A stretch of 64,000 bases of DNA from QHXQ01 sp963788965 (lineage in GTDB: Bacteria > Acidobacteriota > Blastocatellia > Pyrinomonadales > Pyrinomonadaceae), in assembly GCA_963788965.1 (NCBI GenBank), contig CAWBIK010000005.1, positions 1,364,001 through 1,428,000 on the forward strand, given 5' to 3'. The notes under the pieces are model-generated. The model did no database searches. It was not told where the DNA came from and saw nothing but the letters and a program-made list of their open reading frames with translations. This document shows, piece by piece, positions 53,565 through 62,447 of the stretch. Position 1 is the first letter of the stretch; each line of letters starts with the position of its first letter. The translations under genes and the position numbers were made by a program.

Positions 53565-55130
53565 ATGAACTTCTGGCATAACCTGCAAATGGTGGCGGGT
53601 TTTCCGCCGCTACACTGGCGCACGCTCGGCTTCGCGGCCGCAGTGTTGCTGCTCTATTACTACGTGCCGGCCGAACGCCGTCGCCTGCGCACTTCGGGCG
53701 TGCTGTTGGTGCTCGCGCTGCTGGGCCTCGCCGTCACGGCCTCGATGCAAAGCGACGAGTTGCGCGCGTCTGGGGCTTACCTGTGGCTCAGGTGGACGGC
53801 GCGCTTCGTCGAAGCGGTGGCGATCATCAACGTGGCGAGCGTGCTTGTCTTCGACGTGTTGCTGGCCGGCTTGCGCTTGCGACCGCCGCGCATCCTGCGC
53901 GACCTGTTGTTGGCGGCCGCTTACATCATCGCCGGCCTCTCGCTGCTGTCGCAGGGCGGCGTCAACTTAAACAGCATCATCGTCACTTCGACGGTCATCA
54001 CGGCCGCCATCGCCTTCTCGTTGCAGGACACGCTCGGCAACGTCATGGGCGGCCTCGCCCTTCAGATGGATCGCACGATCAGCGTGGGCGACTGGATCCG
54101 CATCGGCGTGGACGAAGGGCGGGTGAAAGAAATTCGCTGGCGGCAGACTTCGATTGAGACGCGCAACTGGGACACGATTGTGATCCCGAACAGCGTATTG
54201 ATGCGGAGTCAAGTAATGCTGCTCGGTCATCGCACGGCCGCGCCGACGCAACAGCGTCGTTGGGTCTATTTCAACGTTGACTTTCGCTTCACGCCGAGCG
54301 AGGTGATCGCGGCGGTCGAAGCCGCACTGCGGATCGACCCGATTGAGCATGTGGCGCGCGAGCCAGCGCCGCATTGTCTGTTGATGGACTTCAAGGACAG
54401 CACCTCTTACTACGCCGCGCGCTACTGGCTGACCGATCTCGCCTTGACCGATCCAACTGATTCGGTCGTGCGGCATCGCATCTACTTCGCGCTCCGGCGC
54501 GCGGGCATCCCGCTCTCGATCCCCGCGCACATGCTCTTTATCGAAGAGGACAGCGACATGCGGCGCGAGCGCAAGCAGCGCGAAGAGTTGCACCGTCGCA
54601 ACGAAGCTTTGCGCCATTGTGAACTGTTCGGCGCGTTGACCGAAGACGAACGCGCCGAGTTGGCCGCCAACATGAACGTCGCGCCGTTCGTGCGTGGCGA
54701 AGCGATCACGCGGCAGGGCGCGGTCGCTCATTGGCTCTACATCATTCGCAAGGGCGAGGCCGAAGTGCGCGTCACCGCGCCGGGCACGACCCTGAGCGAG
54801 CGCGTGGCCACGCTCAAGGACGGCGACTTCTTCGGCGAGATGGGCCTCCTAACCGGCGCACCGCGCACGGCCACGCTCATCGCGCTGACCGACGTAGAGT
54901 GTTACCGGCTCGACAAGGACAACTTCAACGATGTCTTGCATCGTCGCCCCGAAGTGGCGCAGGACCTCGCGCGGATACTCGCCCAGCGCCGCGTCGAGTT
55001 GGACGCCGTGGTCGGCGAGCTAAGCGAAGAACTCAAGCGCCAGCGCCTCAACCACCTGCACACAGACATGCTCGAACGCATCCGCCACTTCTTCGGGCTG
55101 GACAAGGACAACCAACGCAACGGCGGCTAA
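53565..55130 (+). CDS. MscS-family channel with C-terminal cyclic-nucleotide-binding domain
   Basis: 521 residues. Four or five membrane helices precede the MscS pore and beta domain (SLQDTLGNVMGGLALQMDRT, ISVGDWIRIG, NWDTIVIPNSVLM), then a CNB domain at about 355-480 with the phosphate cassette GDFFGEMGLLTGAPRTAT. It is a bacterial cyclic-nucleotide-gated (bCNG) type channel, which is gated mainly by cAMP rather than tension. The cassette Arg and Glu are present. The C-terminus is a short coiled coil. The start ATG is 53565. Confidence 0.88.
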   Translation: MNFWHNLQMVAGFPPLHWRTLGFAAAVLLLYYYVPAERRRLRTSGVLLVLALLGLAVTASMQSDELRASGAYLWLRWTARFVEAVAIINVASVLVFDVLLAGLRLRPPRILRDLLLAAAYIIAGLSLLSQGGVNLNSIIVTSTVITAAIAFSLQDTLGNVMGGLALQMDRTISVGDWIRIGVDEGRVKEIRWRQTSIETRNWDTIVIPNSVLMRSQVMLLGHRTAAPTQQRRWVYFNVDFRFTPSEVIAAVEAALRIDPIEHVAREPAPHCLLMDFKDSTSYYAARYWLTDLALTDPTDSVVRHRIYFALRRAGIPLSIPAHMLFIEEDSDMRRERKQREELHRRNEALRHCELFGALTEDERAELAANMNVAPFVRGEAITRQGAVAHWLYIIRKGEAEVRVTAPGTTLSERVATLKDGDFFGEMGLLTGAPRTATLIALTDVECYRLDKDNFNDVLHRRPEVAQDLARILAQRRVELDAVVGELSEELKRQRLNHLHTDMLERIRHFFGLDKDNQRNGG

Positions 55131-55186
55131 GCTTAGCGACGCGGTGACGAACATTAGCGCCCGCTGCGGTTTGGTCATTGAACCCG

Positions 55187-55471
55187 ATGCTCTTTATCGT
55201 CATCGAGCACTTCAAGAGTCGTGCGGCAGTCGCGGCCGTGTATCAACGCTTCGCGGAACGCGGGCGCATGTTGCCCGACGGTTTGCAGTACGTGGACAGT
55301 TGGGTCGAAACCAACTTCGACCGCTGCTTTCAACTGATGGAGTGTGACGACCCCGCCCTGTTCGCGCAGTGGATTGCGCACTGGCAAGACCTTGTCGAGT
55401 TCGAGATCGTGCCCGTCGTCTCGTCGCGCGAGGCCGCCCAAAGTACAACCAAAGTTCTAACACTCAAGTAA
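55187..55471 (+). CDS. DUF3303-like small protein
   Basis: 94 residues beginning MLFIVIEHFKSRAAVAAVYQ, with RMLPDGLQYVDSWVE and RCFQLMECDDPALFAQWIAH. This matches the DUF3303 family of ferredoxin-like single-domain proteins of unknown function. The ATG at 55187 is preferred over a TTG three codons earlier. Confidence 0.72.
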   Translation: MLFIVIEHFKSRAAVAAVYQRFAERGRMLPDGLQYVDSWVETNFDRCFQLMECDDPALFAQWIAHWQDLVEFEIVPVVSSREAAQSTTKVLTLK

Positions 55472-55490
55472 AAATTTAGCCGGTCGCAAA

Positions 55491-55560
55491 CTTAACCACG
55501 AAGCCACGAAGCCACGAAGCAGTTAACCTTACTTCGTGGCTTCGTGGCTTCGTGGTTAAG
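55491..55560. repeat. Octamer-unit perfect inverted repeat
   Basis: Arms 55491-55519 and 55532-55560 are perfectly complementary over 29 bp, each with three CCACGAAG octamers; the loop is 12 nt. It lies between the converging DUF3303 and purK genes, one base before the purK stop codon. Confidence 0.75.
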
Positions 55561-55561
55561 T

Positions 55562-56707
55562 TTATTGTTGCCGAAGCAGAGCCGTGCGAGCGGCGCGCAC
55601 GAGACGGCGGGCTTCGCCGGTTGTGTCGGCTAAGGCGGTGAGGTGGCCCATCTTGCGACCCGTGCGGGGTTCGTGTTTGCCGTAGAGGTGGAGTTTGACA
55701 TTGGGCGTAGCACAAGCTTGCAGCCAGTCCGGTTCGCCCCGCTGCCAGAGGTCGCCGAGTAGGTTGACCATCGCGGCGGGCCGCAGTTGCGTCGTGACGC
55801 CGAGCGGCAAGCCGCAGACGGCGCGCACCTGTTGCTCGAACTGGCTTGTGACACAGGCGTCAATCGTTAAGTGACCGGAGTTGTGCGGGCGCGGCGCGAG
55901 TTCGTTGACAAAGAGGCGACCGGCGCGCGTCAGAAAAAATTCGACGCAGAGCACGCCCACCACTTCGAGTTGTTCAAGTAGGCTGGTTGCGATCTCGGTT
56001 GCTTGGCGCGCGATTGCGGGCGACACGTCGGCGGGCGCAATCGAGCAGTCGAGGATGTGGCGCTCGTGCTGGTTCTCGATCACGCCGTAATGCGCCGTCG
56101 CACCTTCGTGACTGCGCGCGCAGACGACCGAGACTTCGCGCTCGAAGTCCACGAAGGCTTCGAGGATCGCCTCGCGGCCGGCGAGCGTGGCTAACGCCGC
56201 GTCAAACTCCGTCTCAGACTTGATGAGTTGCTGCCCCTTGCCGTCGTAGCCGAAGCCCGCGGTCTTGAGTACACAAGGCAGACCAAGTTCAGTTAAACCT
56301 GCGCGCAGTTCGTCGGGCGTGCGTATGTGCCGGAACGGGGTGACGGGGAAGCCGGCCGTTGAGAGAAAAGTTTTTTCGCGGATGCGATGCTGCGTCGTGT
56401 GCAGCGCGCGGGCCGACGGGCGCACGGGCACGAACTCGGCGACCGCGTCCACGGTCTGCGCGGGCACGTTCTCGAACTCGAAGGTGACGACCGCGACGCG
56501 TTGCGCGAACGCGCGCACGGCGGCCAGATCGTCGTAAGCGGCGGTGACTTCAACATCCGCGACTTGACCCGTGGGCGTGTCGGAATCGGGCGAGAAAGTG
56601 TGGACGAGGTAGCCCATGCGCCGCGCGGCCATTGCGAACATGCGGCCTAGTTGGCCGCTGCCGAGCACGCCGATGGTTGCGCCGGGGAGGATTGGCCGCG
56701 GTGTCAC
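55562..56707 (-). CDS. purK: N5-carboxyaminoimidazole ribonucleotide synthase
   Basis: 381 residues, ATP-grasp fold. It carboxylates AIR to N5-CAIR with bicarbonate and ATP in purine synthesis. It shows GVLGSGQLGRMFAMAARRMG, the ATP-grasp lysine region LPCVLKTAGFGYDGKGQQLI, FVDFEREVSVVCARS and NELAPRPHNSGHLTIDAC. The start is GTG 56707, with AAAGGGA six bases upstream and 6 bp after the purE stop. The C-terminus is normal. Confidence 0.93.
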   Translation of the reverse strand: MTPRPILPGATIGVLGSGQLGRMFAMAARRMGYLVHTFSPDSDTPTGQVADVEVTAAYDDLAAVRAFAQRVAVVTFEFENVPAQTVDAVAEFVPVRPSARALHTTQHRIREKTFLSTAGFPVTPFRHIRTPDELRAGLTELGLPCVLKTAGFGYDGKGQQLIKSETEFDAALATLAGREAILEAFVDFEREVSVVCARSHEGATAHYGVIENQHERHILDCSIAPADVSPAIARQATEIATSLLEQLEVVGVLCVEFFLTRAGRLFVNELAPRPHNSGHLTIDACVTSQFEQQVRAVCGLPLGVTTQLRPAAMVNLLGDLWQRGEPDWLQACATPNVKLHLYGKHEPRTGRKMGHLTALADTTGEARRLVRAARTALLRQQ

Positions 56708-56713
56708 GTCCCT

Positions 56714-57229
56714 TTAAGTTGTCTCCAGTGTGGCGGCGCGCACTTGCTGTTCCTGCTCTTGCCGGAACGCGCGCAGACGCTCGCGCAAGTTCGGATCATC
56801 GTTAGCCAGAATCGCAACAGCCAACAGGGCCGCGTTCTTCGCGCCCGCCGCGCCAATCGCCAACGTGCCGACAGGGATGCCCGCAGGCATCTGCACGATT
56901 GAGAGCAGCGAGTCTAATCCCTTCAACGCGCGGCTCTCGACGGGCACGCCAAGCACGGGCAACAAGGTCTGCGCCGCGACCATGCCGGGCAGGTGCGCCG
57001 CCCCACCCGCGCCCGCGATGATCACCTTCAAACCGCGCCCTTCAGCTTGTCCTGCAAACTCGGCCATTAATGTCGGCGTCCGGTGCGCCGACACGACGCG
57101 GCACTCGTGCGCCACGCCGAAGTTATCAAGCACCTCGGCCGCGTGCCGCATCGTCTCCCAGTCGGACGTGCTGCCCATGATGACGGCCACAAGCGGCGGC
57201 GCTGTCTGTTGTGCGGACTGCTCGGCCAT
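56714..57229 (-). CDS. purE: N5-carboxyaminoimidazole ribonucleotide mutase
   Basis: 171 residues. PurE converts N5-CAIR to CAIR. It contains AVIMGSTSDWETMRHAAEVL, the catalytic His segment SAHRTP and GAGGAAHLPGMVAAQT, all family-typical. It is the gene before purK in the operon. Confidence 0.94.
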   Translation of the reverse strand: MAEQSAQQTAPPLVAVIMGSTSDWETMRHAAEVLDNFGVAHECRVVSAHRTPTLMAEFAGQAEGRGLKVIIAGAGGAAHLPGMVAAQTLLPVLGVPVESRALKGLDSLLSIVQMPAGIPVGTLAIGAAGAKNAALLAVAILANDDPNLRERLRAFRQEQEQQVRAATLETT

Positions 57230-57232
57230 CGT

Positions 57233-57469
57233 TCAGGCAGCCTCGCGTTTGAAGTTGAAATGTAAGCGCACGAACTGTGCTGCGTCGGTGATATCAACCG
57301 TTGCGTGAACTGCACCTGACTCGTCAACAAATTCAACAATGAAACCGGCCGGGTGCGCGTCGGTTTGAGCAAACACTTGGACAACCGAACCTACATCTCC
57401 ACGCCGCAAACCCTGTTCAGGCAAATCCACAAGCAATGCGACCACGTCATGCTCTTTAACTTCTGACAT
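57233..57469 (-). CDS. DUF4926-family small protein
   Basis: 78 residues: EHDVVALLVDLPEQGLRRGD, then VGSVVQVF and FIVEFVDESG, a small beta-barrel-like DUF4926 pattern. The function is unknown. It starts 13 bp after the DUF6883-like gene, so both are probably co-transcribed. purE follows 4 bp downstream of its stop, so the pair is placed at the head of the purine operon. Confidence 0.65.
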   Translation of the reverse strand: MSEVKEHDVVALLVDLPEQGLRRGDVGSVVQVFAQTDAHPAGFIVEFVDESGAVHATVDITDAAQFVRLHFNFKREAA

Positions 57470-57482
57470 TGCCTCTATCCTT

Positions 57483-57818
57483 TCACAAGACGTAGCAACT
57501 GGTCAGCCGCGGAAAGTCTGTGCCGAACTCGACAATCCATGCCGTGCGAATCGTGGCGCTGCGCCCTTCCCGCATCAGGTTGAAGTCTAGTACATATTTC
57601 TGACCAAAAGGCGATGGCGAGCCGCCTACTGCTTCACCATCAAACGCCGCTTGCAGGATTCGTTCGCGTAACCATTCCGCATCGGCAATCGTTAGTCCAA
57701 TGACCGAATAAAACACCCGCGCCTTATGTTTGCCGACATCGTGGGTCAGATTCAAGCTGTAATCACGCAGCTTGGCGATGTCTACCACCGCGCGCGCCGC
57801 ATTCGGTAGTTTAGGCAC
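57483..57818 (-). CDS. DUF6883-like small protein
   Basis: 111 residues: LPNAARAVVDIAKLRDYSLN, GKHKARVFYSVIGLT, ADAEWLRERILQAA, and RTAWIVEFGTDFPRLTSCYV at the end. This fits the DUF6883 family, which often stands beside DUF4926. The pairing of two small co-directional genes looks like a toxin/partner or enzyme/regulator module, but no catalytic motif is evident. Confidence 0.65.
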   Translation of the reverse strand: MPKLPNAARAVVDIAKLRDYSLNLTHDVGKHKARVFYSVIGLTIADAEWLRERILQAAFDGEAVGGSPSPFGQKYVLDFNLMREGRSATIRTAWIVEFGTDFPRLTSCYVL

Positions 57819-57838
57819 AGTCGTAACCCGTCATGCGC

Positions 57839-58363
57839 TCACAGATACTTCGTGCGGAGTACGTTGACGTGGTGGAGTTCGTGCCCGGCGATGACGTAGG
57901 CGAGGGCGCGGACGCTCGCCTCGTTGTTGTTGGCCGTGCCGCGTCGTTGCCATGCTGCGTCGTCGAGGCCGCGGAAGAGTTGCAGCGTGGTCTGGCGCAC
58001 GAGCGCGAGTTCGTCGGCCAGATCGTTGAGGGTCTGCGCGTCGAAGTTCGCGTGGCGCATGTACTCGTCTTGATCAAAACCGGGGAGCGACTGTTGGTCG
58101 CCGCGCGCGAAGCAGAGCGTGCGGTAGGCGAAGACGCGCTCGGAGTCGATCATGTGCCCGACAACTTGTTTGACGCTCCACTTGTCCGGCGCATAGCGAT
58201 GGTCGCCGCGCGTCGCATCAAGACCACGCAAGAACGCGAGCGTGTCGTCGATCTGGCGGCGCAAGGTTTCGCGCACGTCGCCGGCCGGGACAAGTGAAAC
58301 GTAGCCCTCGAAGTAAGGCGGATACTCGGTTGGCGCGGGGCGGCTGGTTAGTTGTGCTGACAT
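57839..58363 (-). CDS. DinB-family (four-helix bundle) protein
   Basis: 174 residues. Metal ligands expected in DinB folds are present: His70 (QVVGHMIDSER) and the HELHH set at 161-165. DinB-like proteins include thiol-dependent S-transferases and damage-inducible proteins, so the reaction is unassigned. It lies 20 bp upstream of the DUF6883-like gene and 9 bp downstream of icd. Confidence 0.8.
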   Translation of the reverse strand: MSAQLTSRPAPTEYPPYFEGYVSLVPAGDVRETLRRQIDDTLAFLRGLDATRGDHRYAPDKWSVKQVVGHMIDSERVFAYRTLCFARGDQQSLPGFDQDEYMRHANFDAQTLNDLADELALVRQTTLQLFRGLDDAAWQRRGTANNNEASVRALAYVIAGHELHHVNVLRTKYL

Positions 58364-58372
58364 ATGTTTTGC

Positions 58373-59812
58373 TCAGACGGAATAGCCGGGCTTGCCGTCG
58401 AAGTTGCATAGGTTCTCGATCTTGATGAAATCGAGATCGGCGTCCGCGATGCGTTGCAGGAGCGCGGCGATCTGCGCGTGCGCGACGCGCGTGCTCGCCC
58501 CGCCCTGCGCCGTGAAGCGACAACGCCAGTGATCGGAGCAGAAGGTTTCGGGCAGTCCGCCGGGCCAGACCTTGATGCCGCGATTGTGTATGACCGTCAA
58601 CTTGAGATCGCCCGCGACCGTTTGCAACGCTGCGGCCAACTCGTCAGGCGTGCCCTTCGTCCAATCCAAGAAGACATCGACGCCGACCGTCTCTTTCTGT
58701 TCTGCTTGCGCGCCCGTGCCGTGTGTGCTCGTGGTTGCGCCGCCGCCCGCGTTGTATTTGACGGGCTGCAAAGTCTGCGGCGTCTGGCCCAGACGTTCGA
58801 CCACGGCCGCGGCGAACTCGCGCGTGCCGACCTTCTGCTTGCTGACCGATTCGTCGTAGATGTCGTAAGTATGCACGCCGTCTTCAACGGTCCGCAGCCA
58901 CGCGTTATGCACGCGCTCGGCGATGTCGGCCTGATCGATGTGGACCAGCATCATGACCGCGCCGAGCAGCAAGCCCGACGGGTTGGCGAGGTTCTGCCCG
59001 GCACGACGCGGCGCAGAGCCGTGGATGGCCTCGAACATCGCCGCGATTGTGCCGATGTTGGCCGAGCCGGCCAGACCGACCGAGCCGGCGATCTGCGCGG
59101 CCACGTCCGAGAGGATGTCGCCGTATAGATTCGGCATGACGATACAATCGAACGCTTCGGGCGTGTCGGCGAGTTTGGCCGCGCCGATGTCCACGATCCA
59201 GTGTTCCTGTTCGATGTCTTTGTACTCAGCGCCGATCTCGTCAAAGACTTTATGAAACAAGCCGTCGGTCAGCTTCATGATGTTGTCTTTCGTGAAGCAG
59301 GTAACCTTCTTGCGGTTGTTGCGGCGCGCATACTCGAAAGCATAGCGCACGATCTTTTCGCTGCCCGGCCGCGAGATCAGTTTCAAGCATTGCACGACCT
59401 GCGCGGTCTGCCGGTGCTCGATGCCCGCGTATGTGTCCTCTTCGTTTTCGCGCACGATGACGACGTTCATCTGCGGGTGCTTCGTGGCCACGAACGGATG
59501 ATAAGCGACGCACGGGCGCACGTTCGCGTAGAGGCCGAGCGTCTTGCGCACCGTCACGTTCAAGCTCTTGTAGCCGCCGCCTTGTGGCGTCGTGATGGGT
59601 GCTTTCAAAAATACTTTCGTGCGGCGCAGAGACTCCCACGCACTCGGCTCGATGCCTGTGTCGATGCCACGCTTATAAACCTGCTCGCCGATCTCTATGG
59701 TTTCAATTTCGAGGCGCGCGCCCGCCGCCTGCAAAATGTGCAGCGTCGCTTCCATGATTTCGGGGCCGATGCCGTCGCCGTGCGCAACGGTAATAGGAAC
59801 AGTCTGGGCCAT
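58373..59812 (-). CDS. icd: NADP-dependent isocitrate dehydrogenase with C-terminal extension
   Basis: 479 residues. The substrate loop is FLKAPITTPQGGGYKSLNVT, then RENEEDTYAGIEH, the metal-binding Asps in DCIVMPNLYGDILSDVAAQI, and the cofactor region HGSAPRRAGQNLANPSGLLL. The C-terminal 130 residues (from about 350, after a Gly/Thr/Gln linker) are an extra domain like that of the Thermus-type IDH. It makes 2-oxoglutarate in the citric acid cycle. The ATG at 59812 is clear. Confidence 0.9.
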   Translation of the reverse strand: MAQTVPITVAHGDGIGPEIMEATLHILQAAGARLEIETIEIGEQVYKRGIDTGIEPSAWESLRRTKVFLKAPITTPQGGGYKSLNVTVRKTLGLYANVRPCVAYHPFVATKHPQMNVVIVRENEEDTYAGIEHRQTAQVVQCLKLISRPGSEKIVRYAFEYARRNNRKKVTCFTKDNIMKLTDGLFHKVFDEIGAEYKDIEQEHWIVDIGAAKLADTPEAFDCIVMPNLYGDILSDVAAQIAGSVGLAGSANIGTIAAMFEAIHGSAPRRAGQNLANPSGLLLGAVMMLVHIDQADIAERVHNAWLRTVEDGVHTYDIYDESVSKQKVGTREFAAAVVERLGQTPQTLQPVKYNAGGGATTSTHGTGAQAEQKETVGVDVFLDWTKGTPDELAAALQTVAGDLKLTVIHNRGIKVWPGGLPETFCSDHWRCRFTAQGGASTRVAHAQIAALLQRIADADLDFIKIENLCNFDGKPGYSV

Positions 59813-59965
59813 CTCGTCTGCCTATCCTTCCTCGCAGTGTGTGGAATCGAAAAAGAGGCGTTAGCTTACTACGTTTCGCCGGCCGCCGAAAAGTTCAAAC
59901 CAGCCGCGCGTGGCCCATGTCGCCGCGCGATGCTAAACTGACGTAACAGATCAAACGGAGCAGAC

Positions 59966-61687
59966 ATGGCACGAGCAAAAGGGAACAAAGGGAATGCAGC
60001 GCAAGCGGCCGCCGCAACAGACGAAGCACACGGCACGCTCCTGCGCTTTGCCGCGACGGCCGAACGGGTCGCGGCGACGACGAAGAAGCTTGAGAAGGCG
60101 GCCCTGTTAGGCGCGTACTTGCACGAACTCGACGACGCCGATCTGATGCGGGCCGCGCGCTACTTCGCCGGGCAGCAGTTCGCGCAAAGCGACGCGCGCA
60201 CAACCAATGTCGGCGGCGGCCTCTGGCGCGATGCGCTCTGCGAAGTGACCGGCTTCGACGTTGAGAACCTGCGCCCGCGTTACGTGCGCCTCGGCGACTC
60301 AGGCGAGGTGGCGGCGGAAGTCATGCGCGAAGCCGGCCGCGACGAAGTTGTTAAGCCGACATTTACACTCGGCGAGACGGAGGCTCTGATCGAAACGCTA
60401 AGCGCGACGCGCGGCACGAAGAACAAGAAGGCGCTCGTGGTCGCGGCGTTGCAGCGCGCGACCGCGCTCGAAGCGAAGTATCTGGTCAAGCTGCTCGGCG
60501 GCGATCTGCGGATCGGTTTGAAAGAAGGCTTGGTGGAAGACGCGTTGGCGCGCGCGTTCGCGCAACCGCTCGCCGCCGTGGCGCAGGTCAACATGCTAAC
60601 GGGCGACATCGGCGAGACGGCCGTGCGCGCCCGTCGCAGTGAACTCGCGGGCGTGGCGATGCGTTTGTTTCATCCGCTCAAGTTCATGCTCGCCACGGCC
60701 GCTGTTGATCTCGCCGATGTCGCGCGCACGATGCCCGATTGGTTTTATACGGAAGACAAGTTCGACGGCATACGCGCGCAGGCGCACGTCGAACGCGGGC
60801 GCGTCGCGCTCTACTCGCGCACGCTCGACGAGATCACGCATCGTTTCCCTGAACTTGTCGCGCCGCTCAAGTCTCTACCGGCAGATGCGATCATCGACGG
60901 CGAGATCGTGCCCGCGCGCGGCACGACGATCCTGCCGTTCCTCGAACTGCAAAAACGACTTGGACGCAAGACTGTCAGCGATGAGCTATTAACCAGCACG
61001 CCAGTTGTCTTCATCGCTTACGATCTGCTCTACGCAAAAGGCCGAGTCCTCATAGACGAACCGCTCGAAGCGCGTCGCCGTGAGTTAGAAAATCTGATCA
61101 CGCATGACCCGGCAGCGACCGTGCGTTTGTCGGCCGCGCAACGCATTGACGAAGTAGCCACGCTCGATGCCGAGTTCGACGCCGCACGGGCGCGCGGCAA
61201 CGAGGGGCTGATGTTGAAAGACCCGCGCTCGTCTTATAAGCCGGGCAAGCGCGGGCGCGAGTGGTTGAAGTTGAAACGTGCGCTCGCCACGCTCGATGTC
61301 GTCGTCACGACCGTAGAGGTCGGGCACGGCAAGCGTCGCCACTTGTTGTCGGATTACACGTTCGCCGTGCGGCGCTCGGAAGAAGACGCGGAGTTGCTGA
61401 ACGTCGGCAAGGCTTATTCGGGCTTGACGGATGTGGAACTGGCCGAGTTGACCGAATGGTTTCGCGCGCACACCGTCAACGAGTTCGCGCACGGGCGCGT
61501 CCGCGTCGTCGAACCGCAGATCGTGCTTGAGGTAACGTTTGATCGTGTGCAAGCCTCGCGGCGACACAAGAGCGGTTATGCGCTGCGCTTCCCGCGCATC
61601 CTGCGCCTGCGCCCCGACAAGACCGCCGCCGACATCGACACGCTTGCAACCGTCGCCCAACTGGCCGAGCCGGAAGCGGCAAGCTGA
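59966..61687 (+). CDS. ATP-dependent DNA ligase (LigB type)
   Basis: 573 residues. The N-terminal alpha-helical DNA-binding domain (1-200, LLGAYLHELDDADLMRAARY) is followed by the adenylation motif EDKFDGIR with Lys265, then RTLDEITHRFPEL, DGEIVPA, FIAYDLLY, GNEGLMLKDP and WLKLKR. An OB domain is at the end (PQIVLEVTFDRVQASRRHKS). All six nucleotidyltransferase motifs look intact. It would supplement the NAD-dependent LigA in repair. It is divergent from icd with about 150 bp between, which holds no visible site. Confidence 0.9.
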   Translation: MARAKGNKGNAAQAAAATDEAHGTLLRFAATAERVAATTKKLEKAALLGAYLHELDDADLMRAARYFAGQQFAQSDARTTNVGGGLWRDALCEVTGFDVENLRPRYVRLGDSGEVAAEVMREAGRDEVVKPTFTLGETEALIETLSATRGTKNKKALVVAALQRATALEAKYLVKLLGGDLRIGLKEGLVEDALARAFAQPLAAVAQVNMLTGDIGETAVRARRSELAGVAMRLFHPLKFMLATAAVDLADVARTMPDWFYTEDKFDGIRAQAHVERGRVALYSRTLDEITHRFPELVAPLKSLPADAIIDGEIVPARGTTILPFLELQKRLGRKTVSDELLTSTPVVFIAYDLLYAKGRVLIDEPLEARRRELENLITHDPAATVRLSAAQRIDEVATLDAEFDAARARGNEGLMLKDPRSSYKPGKRGREWLKLKRALATLDVVVTTVEVGHGKRRHLLSDYTFAVRRSEEDAELLNVGKAYSGLTDVELAELTEWFRAHTVNEFAHGRVRVVEPQIVLEVTFDRVQASRRHKSGYALRFPRILRLRPDKTAADIDTLATVAQLAEPEAAS

Positions 61688-61703
61688 AACAACTACTCAT
61701 AAT

Positions 61704-61770
61704 ATTAACCACCAAGACACGAAGACACGAAACAAGCATTATTGTTTTCTTTCGTGTCTTGGTGGTTAAT
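61704..61770. repeat. Octamer-unit inverted repeat with unequal arms
   Basis: Arms 61704-61723 and 61751-61770 are perfectly complementary over 20 bp. The left arm carries one more octamer (GACACGAA), which the right arm lacks. It lies between the converging ligase and membrane-protein genes. Confidence 0.72.
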
Positions 61771-61802
61771 AATTGCCGGGCCGATTAATACCGCTTGGTC
61801 GC

Positions 61803-62447
61803 TCAGTGATCGCGTATGACATCAAGTAAGATCGCGCCGCCGTGCTTCCCGTCTTTTTTCTTGCGCGACTGATCGGCGATGTCTTCGTCGTCGTCGCCAT
61901 CACGGCCTCTGTGTTTGCGTTTGCGCTCTTTGCGGTCGGCGCGTTTGTCATCTCTATCTTGGCCGCGCTCTGCGTCGCGGCCGAGGCGTGAGAAATCTTC
62001 GACGACGAGGCCGATGTCTTCGGCCGCCGGTTGCTCGGCCTGAGGCGCGGCCGGCTGCGCGCGGCGCGGCGTGACGACCTCGCGCCGTTCGGTGCGGGCG
62101 CGCGTTGCGGGTGCGACGCTGGCAGACGTTTCGGGCTGCGTCGTGTTCGTGGCCGTTGTTGCGGGCGCGTTGACTTGTTGCGCGGTCGTGGCCGATTGTG
62201 TGGGCTGGCGTTTGTTTATGAGCACGGTCGCGCCGACGACCACGCCGGCCGTCAACAAGCTGACGACGAGCGCCAACGGCCAAGAGTGCCGCAATGTTCG
62301 GCGCGCGTCGTTGAAGAGACGGCCGAAGCCGGCCCGGCCATCAGGTCGTTCTTGCGCGAGCGGCTCGACGGGGCGCGCGGCCTGCGCTTCGGCTGCATCG
62401 AAACGCGGCGTGTCGAGTGTTTCGTCCAAGTCGTTCTGTGGCGTCAT
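61803..62447 (-). CDS. Single-pass membrane protein with a charged tail, hypothetical
   Basis: 214 residues. A cytoplasmic head of about 55 residues (DETLDTPRFDAAEAQAARPV) is followed by one membrane helix (LALVVSLLTAGVVVGATVLI), a Thr/Ala/Gln-rich linker and a strongly charged tail (RDDKRADRKERKRKHRGRDG) ending in a hydrophobic ILLDVI. I do not recognise the family. It is divergent from the M48 protease gene. Confidence 0.6.
   Translation of the reverse strand: MTPQNDLDETLDTPRFDAAEAQAARPVEPLAQERPDGRAGFGRLFNDARRTLRHSWPLALVVSLLTAGVVVGATVLINKRQPTQSATTAQQVNAPATTATNTTQPETSASVAPATRARTERREVVTPRRAQPAAPQAEQPAAEDIGLVVEDFSRLGRDAERGQDRDDKRADRKERKRKHRGRDGDDDEDIADQSRKKKDGKHGGAILLDVIRDH

Noticed and set aside
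18729..61770. CRISPR arrays as an explanation of the short tandem repeats
   Set aside because: Units are 7-8 bases without spacers, unit sequence changes between loci, and there are no cas genes.
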